A stretch of 64,000 bases of DNA from Lepiota brunneoincarnata (taxonomy: Eukaryota > Basidiomycota > Agaricomycetes > Agaricales > Agaricaceae): positions 93,652-157,651 of the forward strand of contig JAEBUN010000060.1 of the NCBI GenBank assembly GCA_023014365.1, read 5' to 3'. Under the pieces are notes generated by a model. The model saw only the letters and a program-made list of their open reading frames with translations, was not told where the DNA came from and made no database searches. This document shows positions 45,195 to 56,544 of the stretch, piece by piece; the first letter of the stretch is position 1, and each line of letters begins with the position of its first letter. A program made the position numbers and the translations under genes.

Positions 45195-46298
45195 TCATCG
45201 CCATCGAGGAAGCGCTTTTCTGTTGACGTACGTCAAACCCGATCCTCCGCGAGGTCTCCCCACGCTAATATCACTATCACTGACAGCCCTCGGTCGAATA
45301 TATGCGCGTCCTTGGAAGCCAAGACTCTCGGAGCCATCGACACGTAGGTTCTTTGCTAGACACGGATCCGAACGACTACGCTTCTTCCTTGAACCTAACG
45401 ATTGGATGCCGGTTTCTGAAAACGTCGAGTCTGGGGTGTAGAGGCAAGAGCGTGATCGCGATCCACTCGGGAAAAGAATGTCGTTGCGAGGACCTGTTAC
45501 CCGCCGGAGTTCGCTGGAGATGGTAGGCAGTGTGAGATCCCTGGTGAGCACGATCCTGGGCACCAGGGACGGTCTGACTTGCATACGGTCGGGATTAGAG
45601 ATAAATTGCGGGCTCTGACTCGGCATCGAAACAACCGGAGAAGAATGTTGAGGTTCGATTGCGACTATCGCATCGATGCTATACCAGGATTCACACTCTG
45701 GAATAGATTCCAGTGTATGTCCGAGAAATGAGCCCTCGTTGAACGTCAAAAGAGTTTCTTGTAGCATCGTTTCTGAAATATCCCAAGAGCTCCGCGTTTC
45801 GTCAGGAATATCCCTTATACCGCCACCGTTGCTCGCATAGACTGGAGAGATTGGCGCATGCCGCCACGAAGAAGAATGCACAGACACGATTCCCAGGCCC
45901 GTGAACGGACCACTACCATCTTTTTTCAACAAGCCGGAGATCCCCAGACCACAGTTTTCCTGTGAATGTTGCAACCTTGAGGGAGGTTCAAACTCGATAG
46001 AACATAGAGAGCTGTCTAGTGATGAGGGCTCGTTGTCATCGTCGGGAATGTTTAGGTCGTTGGTCGTTTCCGTGGAAAGGGAACCATGGGAATCGTTGGT
46101 AGCTTGCACTGCGCCATGTTCTAAATCAGACGGGGTGTTGCATGGGACTTGAGTCGAAGGCGTGTCTTGGCGGGTTGATGGGGACTGGTCCGGGCGAGGA
46201 GATGAAACAAAGACGAAACCTTTGGACTTGTCCCAGTTCCAGTAGCCCTGGAGTGCAGCATAGTGTCCGTGTAAGATTGCAATAGTCCTGATGGCCAT
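45195..46298 (-). CDS. Serine-rich protein of unknown function
   Basis: A single uninterrupted minus-strand frame of 367 residues starts at MAIRTIAILHGHYAALQGYW (ATG complementary to 46,296-46,298, with purine/GCC context). The frame stays open for 90 bp upstream but without an ATG. Only the first 40 residues look folded. The rest is Ser/Pro/Asp/Glu-rich and probably disordered, with a basic C-terminal region (SRKKRSRSDPCLAKNLRVDG; RPRAVSDSDISVGRPRGGSG) that could hold a nuclear localisation signal and phosphosites. I recognise no domain. The length of the open frame in a region with balanced composition is the main support. A role in signalling or transcription would be speculation. Confidence 0.6.
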   Translation of the reverse strand: MAIRTIAILHGHYAALQGYWNWDKSKGFVFVSSPRPDQSPSTRQDTPSTQVPCNTPSDLEHGAVQATNDSHGSLSTETTNDLNIPDDDNEPSSLDSSLCSIEFEPPSRLQHSQENCGLGISGLLKKDGSGPFTGLGIVSVHSSSWRHAPISPVYASNGGGIRDIPDETRSSWDISETMLQETLLTFNEGSFLGHTLESIPECESWYSIDAIVAIEPQHSSPVVSMPSQSPQFISNPDRMQVRPSLVPRIVLTRDLTLPTISSELRRVTGPRNDILFPSGSRSRSCLYTPDSTFSETGIQSLGSRKKRSRSDPCLAKNLRVDGSESLGFQGRAYIRPRAVSDSDISVGRPRGGSGLTYVNRKALPRWR

Positions 46299-46550
46299 GA
46301 TGTGCTTGATAGGAGGATAGGCTAGATAGGTTGTTGGACGTTGTGGAATAAGATGGGATAAGCGCGGATTGTGGCTGTGGGTCAGCAATACCGTGCATCG
46401 GCAGTTACCGGCCGCTGCTCCATGCCAGCCACAGGTCGCGTTCTTAGTGAAGCTTGAAGTCGACGAATAATTAAGCCCTTGCTAGCTCTCTTCCTGTCAG
46501 TTTTGCTAGTACCGATAGCCTTCTAGCACCCGTTTCGGTACTTCAGCAGG

Positions 46551-46558
46551 GTTTATAA
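46551..46558 (+). promoter_or_regulatory. Probable TATA box of the small secreted protein gene
   Basis: TTTATAAA lies 37 bp before the ATG at 46,595, a reasonable distance for a short 5' UTR in a highly expressed small secreted protein gene. Inferred from position and sequence only. Confidence 0.45.
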
Positions 46559-46594
46559 ACGAGCGTCTTGGCTCCGGGAACAGTCAGCCTCAGC

Positions 46595-47051
46595 ATGAAA
46601 CTGAACATCTTCAGCTTTTTATCTATCTCTCTCGCCACCCAACTCGTCTTGACCTTACCTCAAGATGACGGCGTCCTCCTTGGTCCAGGAGGGCCTAGCG
46701 AGATAGGCTTCCGTATGTCCCTAGTATATTATCTATCACCCAGATAGCCCCCCTACCACTAACAACTGAATTCCCAAGCCTGTCCTCATGGCGGCCAACG
46801 TAGCCCCTTTCACTAAAATTTTGCTCTATATATGAATTCATTGATGTTTCCCAGCCTGCCCGAATAGCGTCTATGAAGACGTGGAGTATCCCCTCGTCTG
46901 CTGTGCGGTAACTGTTGAAGATACTGTAGGCACAGACGGATTGCCTGTACGGGGCAATGTGTGGGTGTTGGTTACTGCTCAGCTATATGTGCACTTGCTA
47001 AACATTTATGCCCCTCAGCTGTGTTCCCGAGGACCTTTTGCGAATTTTTAG
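46595..47051 (+). CDS. Small secreted cysteine-containing protein, exon structure tentative
   Basis: The ATG at 46,595 opens a clear signal peptide (MKLNIFSFLSISLATQLVLT), and exon 1 ends at 46,712 (GT donor GTATGT). A later exon from 46,855 reads PCPNSVYEDVEYPLVCCAVT and VEDTVGTDGLPVRGN to about 46,960. The last intron could end at 47,021 and the frame would then stop at 47,049-47,051. A possible 21-nt microexon (about 46,787-46,807, PCPHGGQ) would join in phase to both neighbours. The product would be about 75-85 residues with a Cys-Cys pair but not the eight-cysteine pattern of a hydrophobin. It would be exported; function unknown. Splice choices need transcript evidence. Confidence 0.5.
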
Positions 47052-47291
47052 GAACACCAGTGACAGAGTGAGAGGGGGTGGTGCCCCCAATTGATAAAGT
47101 TAGGGAGGCAGTGGATCATCAACGACCACACAGTAACACCGTCGTGATTAATCAGAGAGCAACTGTTTGGCTATCATAAACCCTGACTCTTTTCCACCTG
47201 AGAGTGAAATCACGCGACCCGCCTTTGGGAGCCCTATACGAATGCTAAGTCCAGTGCACCTGCCTGTCCGACCCTGGATGAGGTACAGGTA

Positions 47292-47860
47292 CTACTCATT
47301 AGCAACACACAGGCCCGGGTAGGTGCCGAAAGGGCGAGAGTGAAATGCATCACGATCAAAAGTACTTACTCTTCCCGAGTCACCAGGACTTGAAACTGAT
47401 CCTACAAATAGGCGTAATAAGCGATAAGCGCAGGCTACGGAGAATTTGCATTGGGCGAGCTTCCATTCCTCTAGGGTAATCACAATTCCCCTGTAAATCT
47501 CACAATAGCCATTACCTAGCTCACCCACAACAACAAAACGTTCAAGGCCTCGAGGCTTCAAGCTATCGAGGTCACACCCCAGATTTTGTGGAGCTATTCG
47601 TACTTACCCGAAGCTTCGTCAGCACAGCTTGGCGCTTTCAGAGCACGCGCGTCACAGCAACCCGCACCCACACTTTGCCGAATATGTAGCTCCATTTGGT
47701 GAAAAACCGAGTGATGCGGGTGGGCTATCTTTACCTCAAACGCGACGCAATAGACGGCCGAGCGATGTGCTGAGCTCAACAGCTCCTGATCAGAACGGCG
47801 CATGTGGTGGGGGCGGGGAGCGGTTGATAGGATAAGAGCGGCCCGATCTATGATAATCAT
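47292..47860 (-). pseudogene. Possible spliced gene remnant with PGDSG motif
   Basis: On the minus strand two strong donors (GTAAGTAC) follow open frames. One ends ALKAPSCADEASG (about 47,607), the other ends VGSVSSPGDSGR (about 47,369). An intron of about 50 nt ending TCGATAG links the first to LKPRGLERFVVVGELGNGYC and GIVITLEEWKLAQCKFSV. The PGDSG sequence resembles the catalytic serine region of trypsin-like folds seen in fungal proteins. I cannot find the rest of a protease downstream or upstream, so this is either a fragment or a chance alignment of splice-like signals. Confidence 0.3.
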
Positions 47861-49304
47861 ATTTGTGTGATGGGGTGTCGGCAGGGGTTTTTAAGCGAAC
47901 CGTTGTTGCGGTGGCAAGCAAGACTAGAACAGTCATGGAGACCGCCAATCCAAGCTTACTTCACTCCCCAGAGACGCTAGCGGGTTTGTATGTATATCCA
48001 CCGTGCGCGGCAAATGGAGTTTGGGATAGTTGTCACAGGGTGCCCATTCGTATGTCCTGAGAGTTGGGGCGTATACTATTGGCCACAGTATTCTACGAGA
48101 GAACCGGTGAGAATGACAGAAGCGCAGCCGACGGTGAACCCACGTCTTGTTGCAGAGGGGCTTCTCGCCCACATGATATTGAAATATTGAGTACCCCTCC
48201 TCGTGTATTGAGTGGCATTGACGGGGGGCATCGGTGTTCACTGGATCGCCGTGTCACACAGCTGCTCCATCATCCCCCTCTCTTCCAACCAGATTAGCAG
48301 TGTTCCACATCAGTATCTTATCGTGAATGACAGTGTTTGGAATGATGGACGAAGGGTCGCCGCTCGCGTAAGCCAAATTGTGCACCACTCTATTTGCGCA
48401 TGTTGATTCCCGACATCATCACTGCGTATCCAGTCTTCGCCGTAGAGACCTTCAGGAGGCTTCAGTGGGCCTTGGTAGGGGTTGGTATGGAGGGTTCAGG
48501 GGGTCCTGCAAGGCTATCGACTGTAATATGCCTTACGTAACTGTCCCAGAACCGACCTCAGCAACCGTTCGCATTGCAGGTGTTCATGTCACCAAGGCTG
48601 CGGTTTTGCCACGGGGTTCATCAGAGCAGGCGGGAGCATGCCCAATGTGATTCATGCATGATTCTCATGCTGACAGTCCCACCCACAGCAAAACTTAGTC
48701 AGTCACATCGCTCTTCAAGGAGGGAAGGTGGCGGCTCACAGCATCACTGCTAACCCAAAAGCGCTGTTGGTTGTGGCTCTAGGAGCGCCCTGAGCCGACA
48801 CCCTGAAGAGCGCGGATGAGCAGCCAGGCCAAGCTAAGGGGGACCGGAAGTTGCGTGTAAGAAGCCGTTAAGCGACATCACGACATGACTGTGATGTGAT
48901 AATAACAGGAATGAACTTCTGCTCTGTGACATCCATTCCGGTTAGCCGAGACGCATATCGACGTATCCCCGCCGCCTGTGTCCCATGCACCTCGAAGAAT
49001 TCAGCCAAGACCGTATTCTCTGCAGCAGTTATGGAGCTGAATATGTCGCAGATTGCATTCCAGAACGATTCCACTCCAGCTGGGACGGGGTAGTGAACTC
49101 GAGGCGTGTCGTCACACACATTCTCGATCAATAATCAGGTCCCGTATCGTCCGCTCCGTCAACGACCCACACGAACTGACCGGACTTAGTCACCACATCA
49201 CCAATTCCGTCTTCCATAAATGAAACGCCTTTCATATTCAAGCTCTCCCAGGTTCTCCCCTCTACCTTAAAGCGGCCTCCCTATACTTCGTCACTGACAT
49301 CCAG
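47861..49304. other. Intergenic region, no gene supported
   Basis: 1.4 kb of CpG-normal sequence with only short frames, several of which lack an ATG (for example minus 48,868-49,131, which starts with TTG). The last 200 bp should include the promoter of the transporter gene; CATAAATGA at about 49,214 is the nearest AT-rich element. Confidence 0.4.
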
Positions 49305-51717
49305 ATGGAGCCCGGAATCGCCCCAAACGTGCCTAGAATCGAGGAACCCTTCCAGACCATTGACCTCACTGAAGTGAACTTCGACATCAACCCTACAAGA
49401 GTCCACCTAGAAACCCCATCCGAGACCTCGACACAGCATGAAGTTGACACACGGCAAGTCACCGTGATCGAGCCTGAGAAAGATAAGGAAGACAAGGAAA
49501 AAGCGCTTCCAACAGCAGATGAGGGCTCGGGAACGATATATGTAAGCAAATTTCTCCTCTACCAATAACACAGTAATTCAATTTTGTGTCAAAGGTTGAT
49601 TTCGAGCCTAATGATCCCCGCGACCCCATGCACTTCCCCAAATTCAAGAAGTGGACAATCACCCTGTTTGCCTGTTTCTCAACACTGGTGGCTTGTGAGT
49701 CGTACTTGATCTTGTAAATCGGTCACGGGTCACTGATGAGCTCTAAATAGCTTCCACGGCTTCCGGTTACAATATGGGCTTCCCATCCATGACTCGCGAC
49801 CTAAACGCCACCGAGTTCCAGGCCACTGAAGGTCTGAGTATGTATGCATTGGGATTCGGCGTTATCCCACTAGTCACGGCATCATTCAGCGAAGAGTTTG
49901 GTCGACAGCCCCTGTACCTCTGGTCGGGATTTGGTTTCCTAATAATGTATATCATGGTCGCATTGTAAGTATCGACAGCCCGCGCTTACCCGGTGACTTT
50001 CATTAATGGACTATCCAGGGCCAAGAACATTCAGACCGTTATCATCGCCCGGTTCCTTCAGGGTTCCTTTGCTTCAACCGCAGCCACCATGGTTGGTGGG
50101 ACCATTGCCGATATCTGGGCTCCCGCGGAGTGCGTATCCCTGTGCAAAGTTGTATTCAATATGACCGCTGATGTGACTCCACGTGGAATAGGCGTGGTAC
50201 CCCCATGGGCATATTCGCCATTGTTGCATTAGCAGGGAATGGTGTTGGACCGGTCATAGCGGGTTGGATCGAAATGAACCCCAGACTAGGATGGCGATGG
50301 ATTCAGTGGATCCAAATGATGTAAGTTCTAACACGCGCAAGCCTACGAACATGGACTGACTCCGAGATAGGTATGCTGGCACCTACGTCTTTCTCATTCC
50401 CGTCCTTCTCCAAGAGACTCGGTCCACGATTATAATTACGCGCATCGCTCGCCGATTAAGGAAGAAGACTGGTGACAAGCGGTATCGTGCTCGAATTGAG
50501 GATGAACGCACCAGTCTCAAGAAACTCATCTACATCTCCTGCACTCGCCCTATCTGTGAGTCATCATAATTTTAATTCAGACGAGCCCCCCTCTCACCAA
50601 TCTGTAGACCTCATGTTGACTGAACCTGTCGTCGCTAGCTTTAGTGTATGTCCCCAAGCATCTCGTTGATTAGAGCTTAATCTAATAATGCCTGCTCAGA
50701 TATGGTTCGGCTTTGCCTGGGGTGTCAACTATTGCATGATCGAGTCCATTTCGACGGTCTTCACCACTCTCCACGGCTTCAACAGTGGTCAAGTTGGTTT
50801 GGTCTTCCTTTCAATGGTGTGAGTATAATTATATATTTTGTCACCAACCATTTAGCTAAGGGACATTCAGTGTTGCCCCTCTCCTAGGTTTTGGCTCCAA
50901 CTTCTATCAGGAGTACCTGTACAAGTAAGCCTGTTCCTCTCCTCGCCTCAGGAGCCAGGAGCAGCCAACTCACCATCATCTCTACAGGCGATACTTCCCT
51001 GCTAAGGGGCCTGAGGCACGTTTGTACCTTGCAATGGTAGCCGGTATTATCCTTCCAGCCGCCATGTTCATCTACGCATGGACTGCCTTCCCTTTCATTC
51101 ACTGGATCGCCCCTGTTATTGGCATCACCGTAAGTCACTCGAACGTCACCCCACTCTGCCGGTCGCTTATTCCCTATCAGTTCTTCATCTGGGGCATCTT
51201 CATGACTTACACTGCCGTAACCTCCTATCTGGCCGACTGGTGAGTTGAGACCGGGTTCATAATACAAGGTAGTTTTGCTGAAAAGTACTCATAGCTATGG
51301 GCCTTTCGCTTCTTCAGCCCTGGCCGGTCAGAACCTGGCACGTGGGTACTCTTTCACTCCAGATTAGCTCTCTGGCTCAGTCATACTCCTCCCTCCAGGT
51401 AATATCACTGCTCTCGCCTTCCCCCTCTTCACCCAACAAATGTACCGCCAACTCGGAATCCCTTGGGCTAACACCCTCTTCGCCTTTATTGCTCTCCTCC
51501 TGATGCCTATACCCTTTGTAAGTGTTCCCCCCCCCCGACGCACAACAGCAAAAAAAACTCAACTTTCTTCCTCTAGGTACTGTTCTTTTGGGGCCCAAAG
51601 ATCCGTAGCAGGAGCAAATTCTGCCGAGTGGTCATGGAGGCGGAAGAAGCCAAAGTGGCACAAGCCAAAGTTGCAGCTGCAGAGAAAGATGACCAGACGG
51701 AGACCACCGAGGTTTAG
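49305..51717 (+). CDS. MFS transporter (DHA1-like multidrug/polyamine type), 14 exons
   Basis: Fourteen exons join in frame to 564 residues: 49,305-49,541; 49,595-49,694; 49,751-49,964; 50,019-50,129; 50,192-50,320; 50,371-50,555; 50,608-50,645; 50,700-50,818; 50,871-50,924; 50,988-51,129; 51,181-51,239; 51,295-51,341; 51,399-51,517; 51,577-51,717. All 13 introns are 50-63 nt with GT-AG ends. An acidic cytosolic N terminus is followed by the FEPNDPRDPMHFPKFKKW block typical of fungal drug/polyamine MFS proteins, then TM1 (ITLFACFSTLVASTASGYNM) and loop 2-3 with SEEFGRQPLYLWSG (motif A). Later come GGTIADIWAPAERGTPMGIF, GNGVGPVIAGW (motif C-like), a central loop with RIEDERTSLKKL, and six further segments ending FIALLLMPIPF. 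The charged C-terminal tail is EAEEAKVAQAKVAAAEKDDQ. It should be a proton-coupled plasma-membrane exporter; the substrate is not predictable. No defect is seen. Confidence 0.93.
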
Positions 51718-52815
51718 ATTTTTCTTTCCTTGGTGTGGGATTCCCTGCGCCACTCCGATCCATTAAAGTTTCCCTCTTCCCCTCCCCCTCCCCCTCCCCC
51801 TTCCAACCGTCTTTTCACCTTCATCAAGTTCTTGGTTCTTCAATGGCAATATCCCCATCTTGCACGTAGATTTTAGAATTGAGCATGCAATGTATTTTAG
51901 CGCGATATACTGTACCTTCATTGTAACTCCTTAACCATACCCAATCATTACTGTTACTCCACCAATAAATTCTTGTTACCCATTCTCGACCTTATGTTTG
52001 AATGCTCCCCCTATCCCCTATTGTCGGCTAGGGCCACCTTGAATTGTTCCCGATTTTTTGCCGATCCCCCGATCAAAGCCTAACCTGAGTTTATTAAGTG
52101 CAGTACAACGACACATATACTCTCAACACAACAACAACCTTCGGTTACTACTTGTCTCCCAGTTTGGTAGGGGGGTGGACTGACAGGAGATCCGATAACC
52201 TTTTCCATTATGCTCGGGTAGCCCTCGGGGGGTGTTATGAATTACGGCTATCTAACTGGTATGGATAATGCCTTGTTCCTCCCCTCCCCCTCCCCGGAGA
52301 ACCTTTTTGGTTATTAGTTATCCAGCTGTTGAAAATATATTCCTCAACCGCGGCACAGCTTGTCTCCGTGGAGAAAATGGCCTTTCCCCCCCTCCCCCGT
52401 CTTTTTCTTTGTTCGCGCTCGTGATGGACAGCCCGATTTGTATTCAATCTCCTACTGGGATTCGGAGCGCCTAATTGGACAAGTTCTCTTCTATTTTTCT
52501 TTGTGTCATTTGAGGTTTAGTTCCCGTGTTCCAGTTCCTGTTTGGCGGCTTCGACCGAGTTACACTCTGGGGCTTGGTGTGTAGACGCGGGTGCCTCCAT
52601 GCATGGTTCAAGCCAGGCAGGTCTACACACACATTGGGGGGGGGGAAGGGGGGCCGCAACTTCCTAATATATGGTAGACTTGGGGGGTTGAACTAGCGCT
52701 AGTCGCAACCACTAACAGCCGTCATTGACTTCCGGAACATGTGCTTGCCCCTATCCAGCCAGACTCCGGCTCAGACATGAGGTTTGGCTCCACTGCTGTT
52801 AGAAGATAATACCAA
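51718..52815. other. Intergenic region with CT- and C-rich tracts
   Basis: A pyrimidine tract CCCTCCCCCTCCCCCTCCCC follows the transporter stop (51,780-51,800), and a G run lies at 52,635-52,653. No open frame of substance. It ends where the duplicated block begins. Confidence 0.5.
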
Positions 52816-54640
52816 AGGCTGTGTAGCTCGAATCTAATTTACGGGATTCCGTGGCAAGTCCGGAGGCCTCCAAAACTCCCTCATACGACATCACTCTAGT
52901 CAAACACGTGCGGGTATTAGCAGTGATCGTCAAAATCACGCGATATGACGCCAAAATCTGGTCTCACAGAGTTATGTAATCACCCCCCAACCCTTCAGCG
53001 AATGACATCCAGTCTAATATACTTCTGGGGTACAGGTACCTGTTTCGTCTTGCAGGTGTTGCAGTTTTGTCAGTCAAAATCGAGCGATTAGAATTCGATT
53101 ACAACACTCACCTCGTCATAAGTATGTGCACTAGACCTCGTCGGGTTTGTAAGCTAATCAAACTACGGATTTTCCTACATCCGAATTCCTGCGCCTAACC
53201 CAACAACAACTGGAAATGCGTGACAAACGGGCCCCCATATCCGTCCTGGATATGGCATAGCTGTCTCCATGGACATGCCGTGCCTCGCGTGTGTGAGACT
53301 ATTGCTGTGTTTGTGTGTTCTGAGTCCAGGCTGTCCCCCTCGCTTGGCTCATTCTCTAGTCAGGGTTCCATATGATAGAAATACTAACGAGGAAAGGAGA
53401 GTACCGACATAGAGGTAAGCCCTGGACTTGTAGTTTCCGATGTATGGCTAACACGGGCCAAAAAAAAACATCGACTTTGGAATTTTGTCAGCCATTGAAT
53501 GGTAGTGGCTGGCTTTTCAGAGTATCACAGCTTGCATTCCAAGGTACCGGAGAGGAGACGTAGGGGGGGATGTGAGAAAAAGGATTCGAGTGGGGGTAGC
53601 CGCTCCGGTTTTAGCTTCCCGCTCATATGCTCGGCTCCAAGGGAAGGATAAATCTAGTGAATGACTAGCAACATGCGACCCGACATTGTAGCTTCTAGAG
53701 AATCTGGGAAACACTGCCTAGCATGTACGCTTCTCACCGACTACGACGCACCCGAGGTAATACGAGCGCTCTGCATTGGCACACATCAGTAAAAAGAACA
53801 AAAAATACAGGGAGAGACCACGGACATTTTCTAGCCACCCCTACTTCATCAATTGCAAACGATGAATCTCACCCTTGCTCTTCTCATCCCCTTCACTTTT
53901 GGCTTGAGGACCATCGCTGGTCCGATCGATCGCCAAGCCCAACAGAAACCACCGGCTCAGCAGCCGCAGTGCAATTTGGCTCGTCAGTCAGCCTTTATCT
54001 TACCATAAGAGGTAGTGACATTCACAGTGTTTCTATTTCAGACTGTATTTTGGTTATCAACTCCGGCAGTGCCAGGTTCTTGCCCCCATGCCAAGCGGCA
54101 GGCGCCAGCCTTGACGCCATCCAACGTGCCCAAGCTCGTGGTCAAAAGCCATGTATGTGATTCATTGCACAACTTGAGACAGAGATTAAAATATGGTTGT
54201 ATATAGCCGATTCGGACGTCGTCGAATTCGCAGCCAACTCTTTCCAGTGTCTCGCACGATTGGTCTCCGCAGGCCTTCCTATTGTATGTCACCACCACCA
54301 CCACCCTGGGCGGCCACGTTCATTGATCCATTCGTTCAATAGCCAAATGCTTGCTTGGGCTGCCCTGGCGCTTCCCCTCAACAGTGATGAAATTATGTTT
54401 CGCCTGTGAAACACGAAGTAAGACGGAGTGATTTATACAAATAGGATGAAAGACACATTGCGATTCGACTTTTCGGGACCAATTAAGCTATGATTTTAGT
54501 GATTCACACTTCAGTGATTGTCGCGTGGTTGGATGAGGGGGAGTTTTTATTCGGCTAACACCAGCTGATCGACATCCGCTCTTTCGTTTTGGGTTCGCTG
54601 TTAAAACTGACCCACTTTACTTAGGATATTCAGGTGGAGA
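52816..54640 (+). repeat. Tandem duplication, unit A
   Basis: About 1.83 kb that recurs directly adjacent at 54,641-56,544. The units start AGGCTGTGTAGCTCGAATCT and AGGCTGTGTGGCTCAAATCT and end near ATATTCAGGTGGAGA. Promoter, exons, introns and 3' flank of the secreted-protein gene are all included. The units have diverged by substitutions and indels. Confidence 0.85.
53862..54387 (+). CDS. Small secreted six-cysteine protein, paralogue 1
   Basis: Four exons (53,862-53,982; 54,042-54,152; 54,207-54,283; 54,343-54,387) give 117 residues. A signal peptide (MNLTLALLIPFTFGLRTIAG) is followed by a Gln/Pro-rich spacer (QAQQKPPAQQPQ) and a compact domain CNLAHCILVINSGSARFLPP-C, then SFQC and PNACLGCPGA. 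The cysteine order (C-x4-C ... C ... C ... C-x2-C) resembles small secreted fungal proteins related to the Histoplasma-type calcium-binding protein family. That link is tentative, and it is not a hydrophobin because it has no Cys-Cys pairs. It ends SPQQ, one cysteine shorter than paralogue 2. The intron positions and phases are identical in both copies. Likely extracellular, possibly host- or environment-facing. Confidence 0.75.
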
Positions 54641-56544
54641 AGGCTGTGTGGCTCAAATCTAATTCATGGGATTCCGTTGGCAAGTCCGGAAGCCCTCCCA
54701 GAGTTTCCACTCCGGCCGAACACGTGGGTGTGGGGGATCTTCCAAATCACGTGACACGGCGTTCATCGAGCTCGAGAATAGCTATAACCACCCACCAACC
54801 CCCCCAGCGAACAACATCCAGTCTAATATACTTCTGTGGTACAAGTAAATGATTCGCCTTGCAGGCGTTGCAGTTTCTTCAGTCAAAATTGAGCGGTTAG
54901 AAATGCGATTACAACACTCACATAGCGTGTGTGCGCTATACCTCGTCGGGTTTGTAAACTAATCGAACTACGGATTTTCCTACATCCGCACTCTTGTGCC
55001 TAACGCCAATAACTGGAAATGCGTGACAAACGGGTCCCCATCCGTCCTGGATATAGAATAGTTGTCTAGCAAAGACGGCCAAGTCCATGGACACGCCATG
55101 CCGAGCTCGTGTGGGACTATTGCTGTGTTTGTGTGTTCTCAGTCCAGGCTGCTCCCCTCCCTTGGCTCATTCTCTAGTCAGGGTTCCATATGATAAGAAA
55201 TGCTAACGAGGAAAGGAGGGTAACCGACATAGAGGTAATCGCCGCACGTTTAGTTTCCGATGTATCCTTAACACGAGCCAAAACTTTGGAAGGATCGCGA
55301 ACATTGTGTGACCCAAATATACCGCCTGTCAGCCGCTGAATGATAGTGGCTGGCTTTTCAGGTTATCACAGCTTGTATTCCAAGGTATTAGAGAGGAGAG
55401 GTAGGGGGTGAGAGTATCTGTTCCGGTTTTGGCCCCCCCTCTCATATGCTCAGCCTCAAATAAAAGATAAATTCTAGTGAATGGCTAGCAACATGCGATC
55501 TGAAACTGTAGCTTCTAGAGTGTCTGGAAAACACTGGCCTAGCGTGTACGCTTGTCACCGCTACGACAAACCTGAGGTAGTACGAGGGCCTTGCATTGGC
55601 TCGCTTCTGTAATAAAATAAAACAAAGAGAGACACTACAGGTTGAAATAAATAAAGGGGATTCTGGATTGACGACATAGAACCGGTAGACACTTTCTAGC
55701 CACACCTACCCCCCTCGACAATGAAGCTCACCCTTTCTCTTCTCATCCCCTTCACTCTTGGCTTGAGGATCATGGCTGGTCCGATCGAGATTACTGCTCG
55801 CCAAGCCCAACAGCAACTACCGGCTCAGCAGCCGCAGTGCAATCTGGCCAGTCAGTCAGCCTTTATCCTACCAGAAGAGGTAGTAGCATTCACATTGTTT
55901 CCATTTCAGGCTGTCTTTTGAATATCGGTTCCGGCATTACCAGTATCTTGCCTCCATGCCAAGCGATAGGCGCCAACCTTGACGCCATCCAACGTGCCCA
56001 AGGTCGTGGTCAACAGCCATGTATGTAATTCATTGCACAGAACACGAGACAGAGATTAAAAATATATGCTGTATGTGTAGCCGAGTCGGATGTCCTCGGA
56101 CTCACAAGCAAAGCTTTCCAGTGTGTTGCACAAACTGTCTCCGCAGGTCTTTCTATTGTAAGTCACCATCAACCATCACCACGCCCTGGGGGGGTGCCAC
56201 TTTTGCTGATCCTTTCGTCTCAATCAGCCAAATGCCTGCTTGGGCTGCCCTGGCGCTCCCCCTCAGCAGCAGTGCTGAAATGATGCTTACGCTCGGAAGC
56301 TTCGCCTGTGAAACGCGGGTTGGCACGGAATGACCTGTATAAATAGGATGAAAGAAAACATAGCGACTTGACTTTTCGGGACAAATTAAGCTATGATTAG
56401 TGATTCACACTTCAGTAATTATCGCAGGGGGGTTGAAAGAGAGGGGGGGTTTATTCGGCTAACACTGGCCGATCGATGCCCACTCTTTCGTCTTGGGTTC
56501 GCTGTTAAACTTGACCCCCTATACTTGGAATATTCAGGTGGAGA
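54641..56544 (+). repeat. Tandem duplication, unit B
   Basis: Second unit of about 1.90 kb, directly abutting unit A in the same orientation. The region upstream of each gene shares long blocks (for example GTAACTGGAAATGCGTGACA-like and GGCTCATTCTCTAGTCAGGG), so both copies carry the same promoter. Confidence 0.85.
55721..56278 (+). CDS. Small secreted six-cysteine protein, paralogue 2
   Basis: Four exons (55,721-55,850; 55,910-56,020; 56,081-56,157; 56,228-56,278) give 122 residues. Signal peptide MKLTLSLLIPFTLGLRIMAG, then a Gln-rich spacer (RQAQQQLPAQQPQ). The domain is CNLASCLLNIGSGITSILPP-C, AFQC and PNACLGCPGAPPQQQC. All six domain cysteines of paralogue 1 are kept and a seventh ends the protein. 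Exon 3 differs most between the paralogues (SESDVLGLTSKAFQCVAQTV versus SDSDVVEFAANSFQCLARLV), which would fit relaxed or diversifying selection after duplication. Introns are 53-70 nt with GT-AG ends. Function unknown; secretion is the safe prediction. Confidence 0.78.

Noticed and set aside
48868..49131. Minus-strand 87-residue frame with protein-like composition
   Set aside because: It starts with TTG, has no ATG near the start, no known domain and no convincing splice sites.
53862..56278. The two small secreted proteins as hydrophobins
   Set aside because: Size, signal peptide and several cysteines suggested it, but neither protein has the two Cys-Cys pairs of the eight-cysteine hydrophobin pattern.
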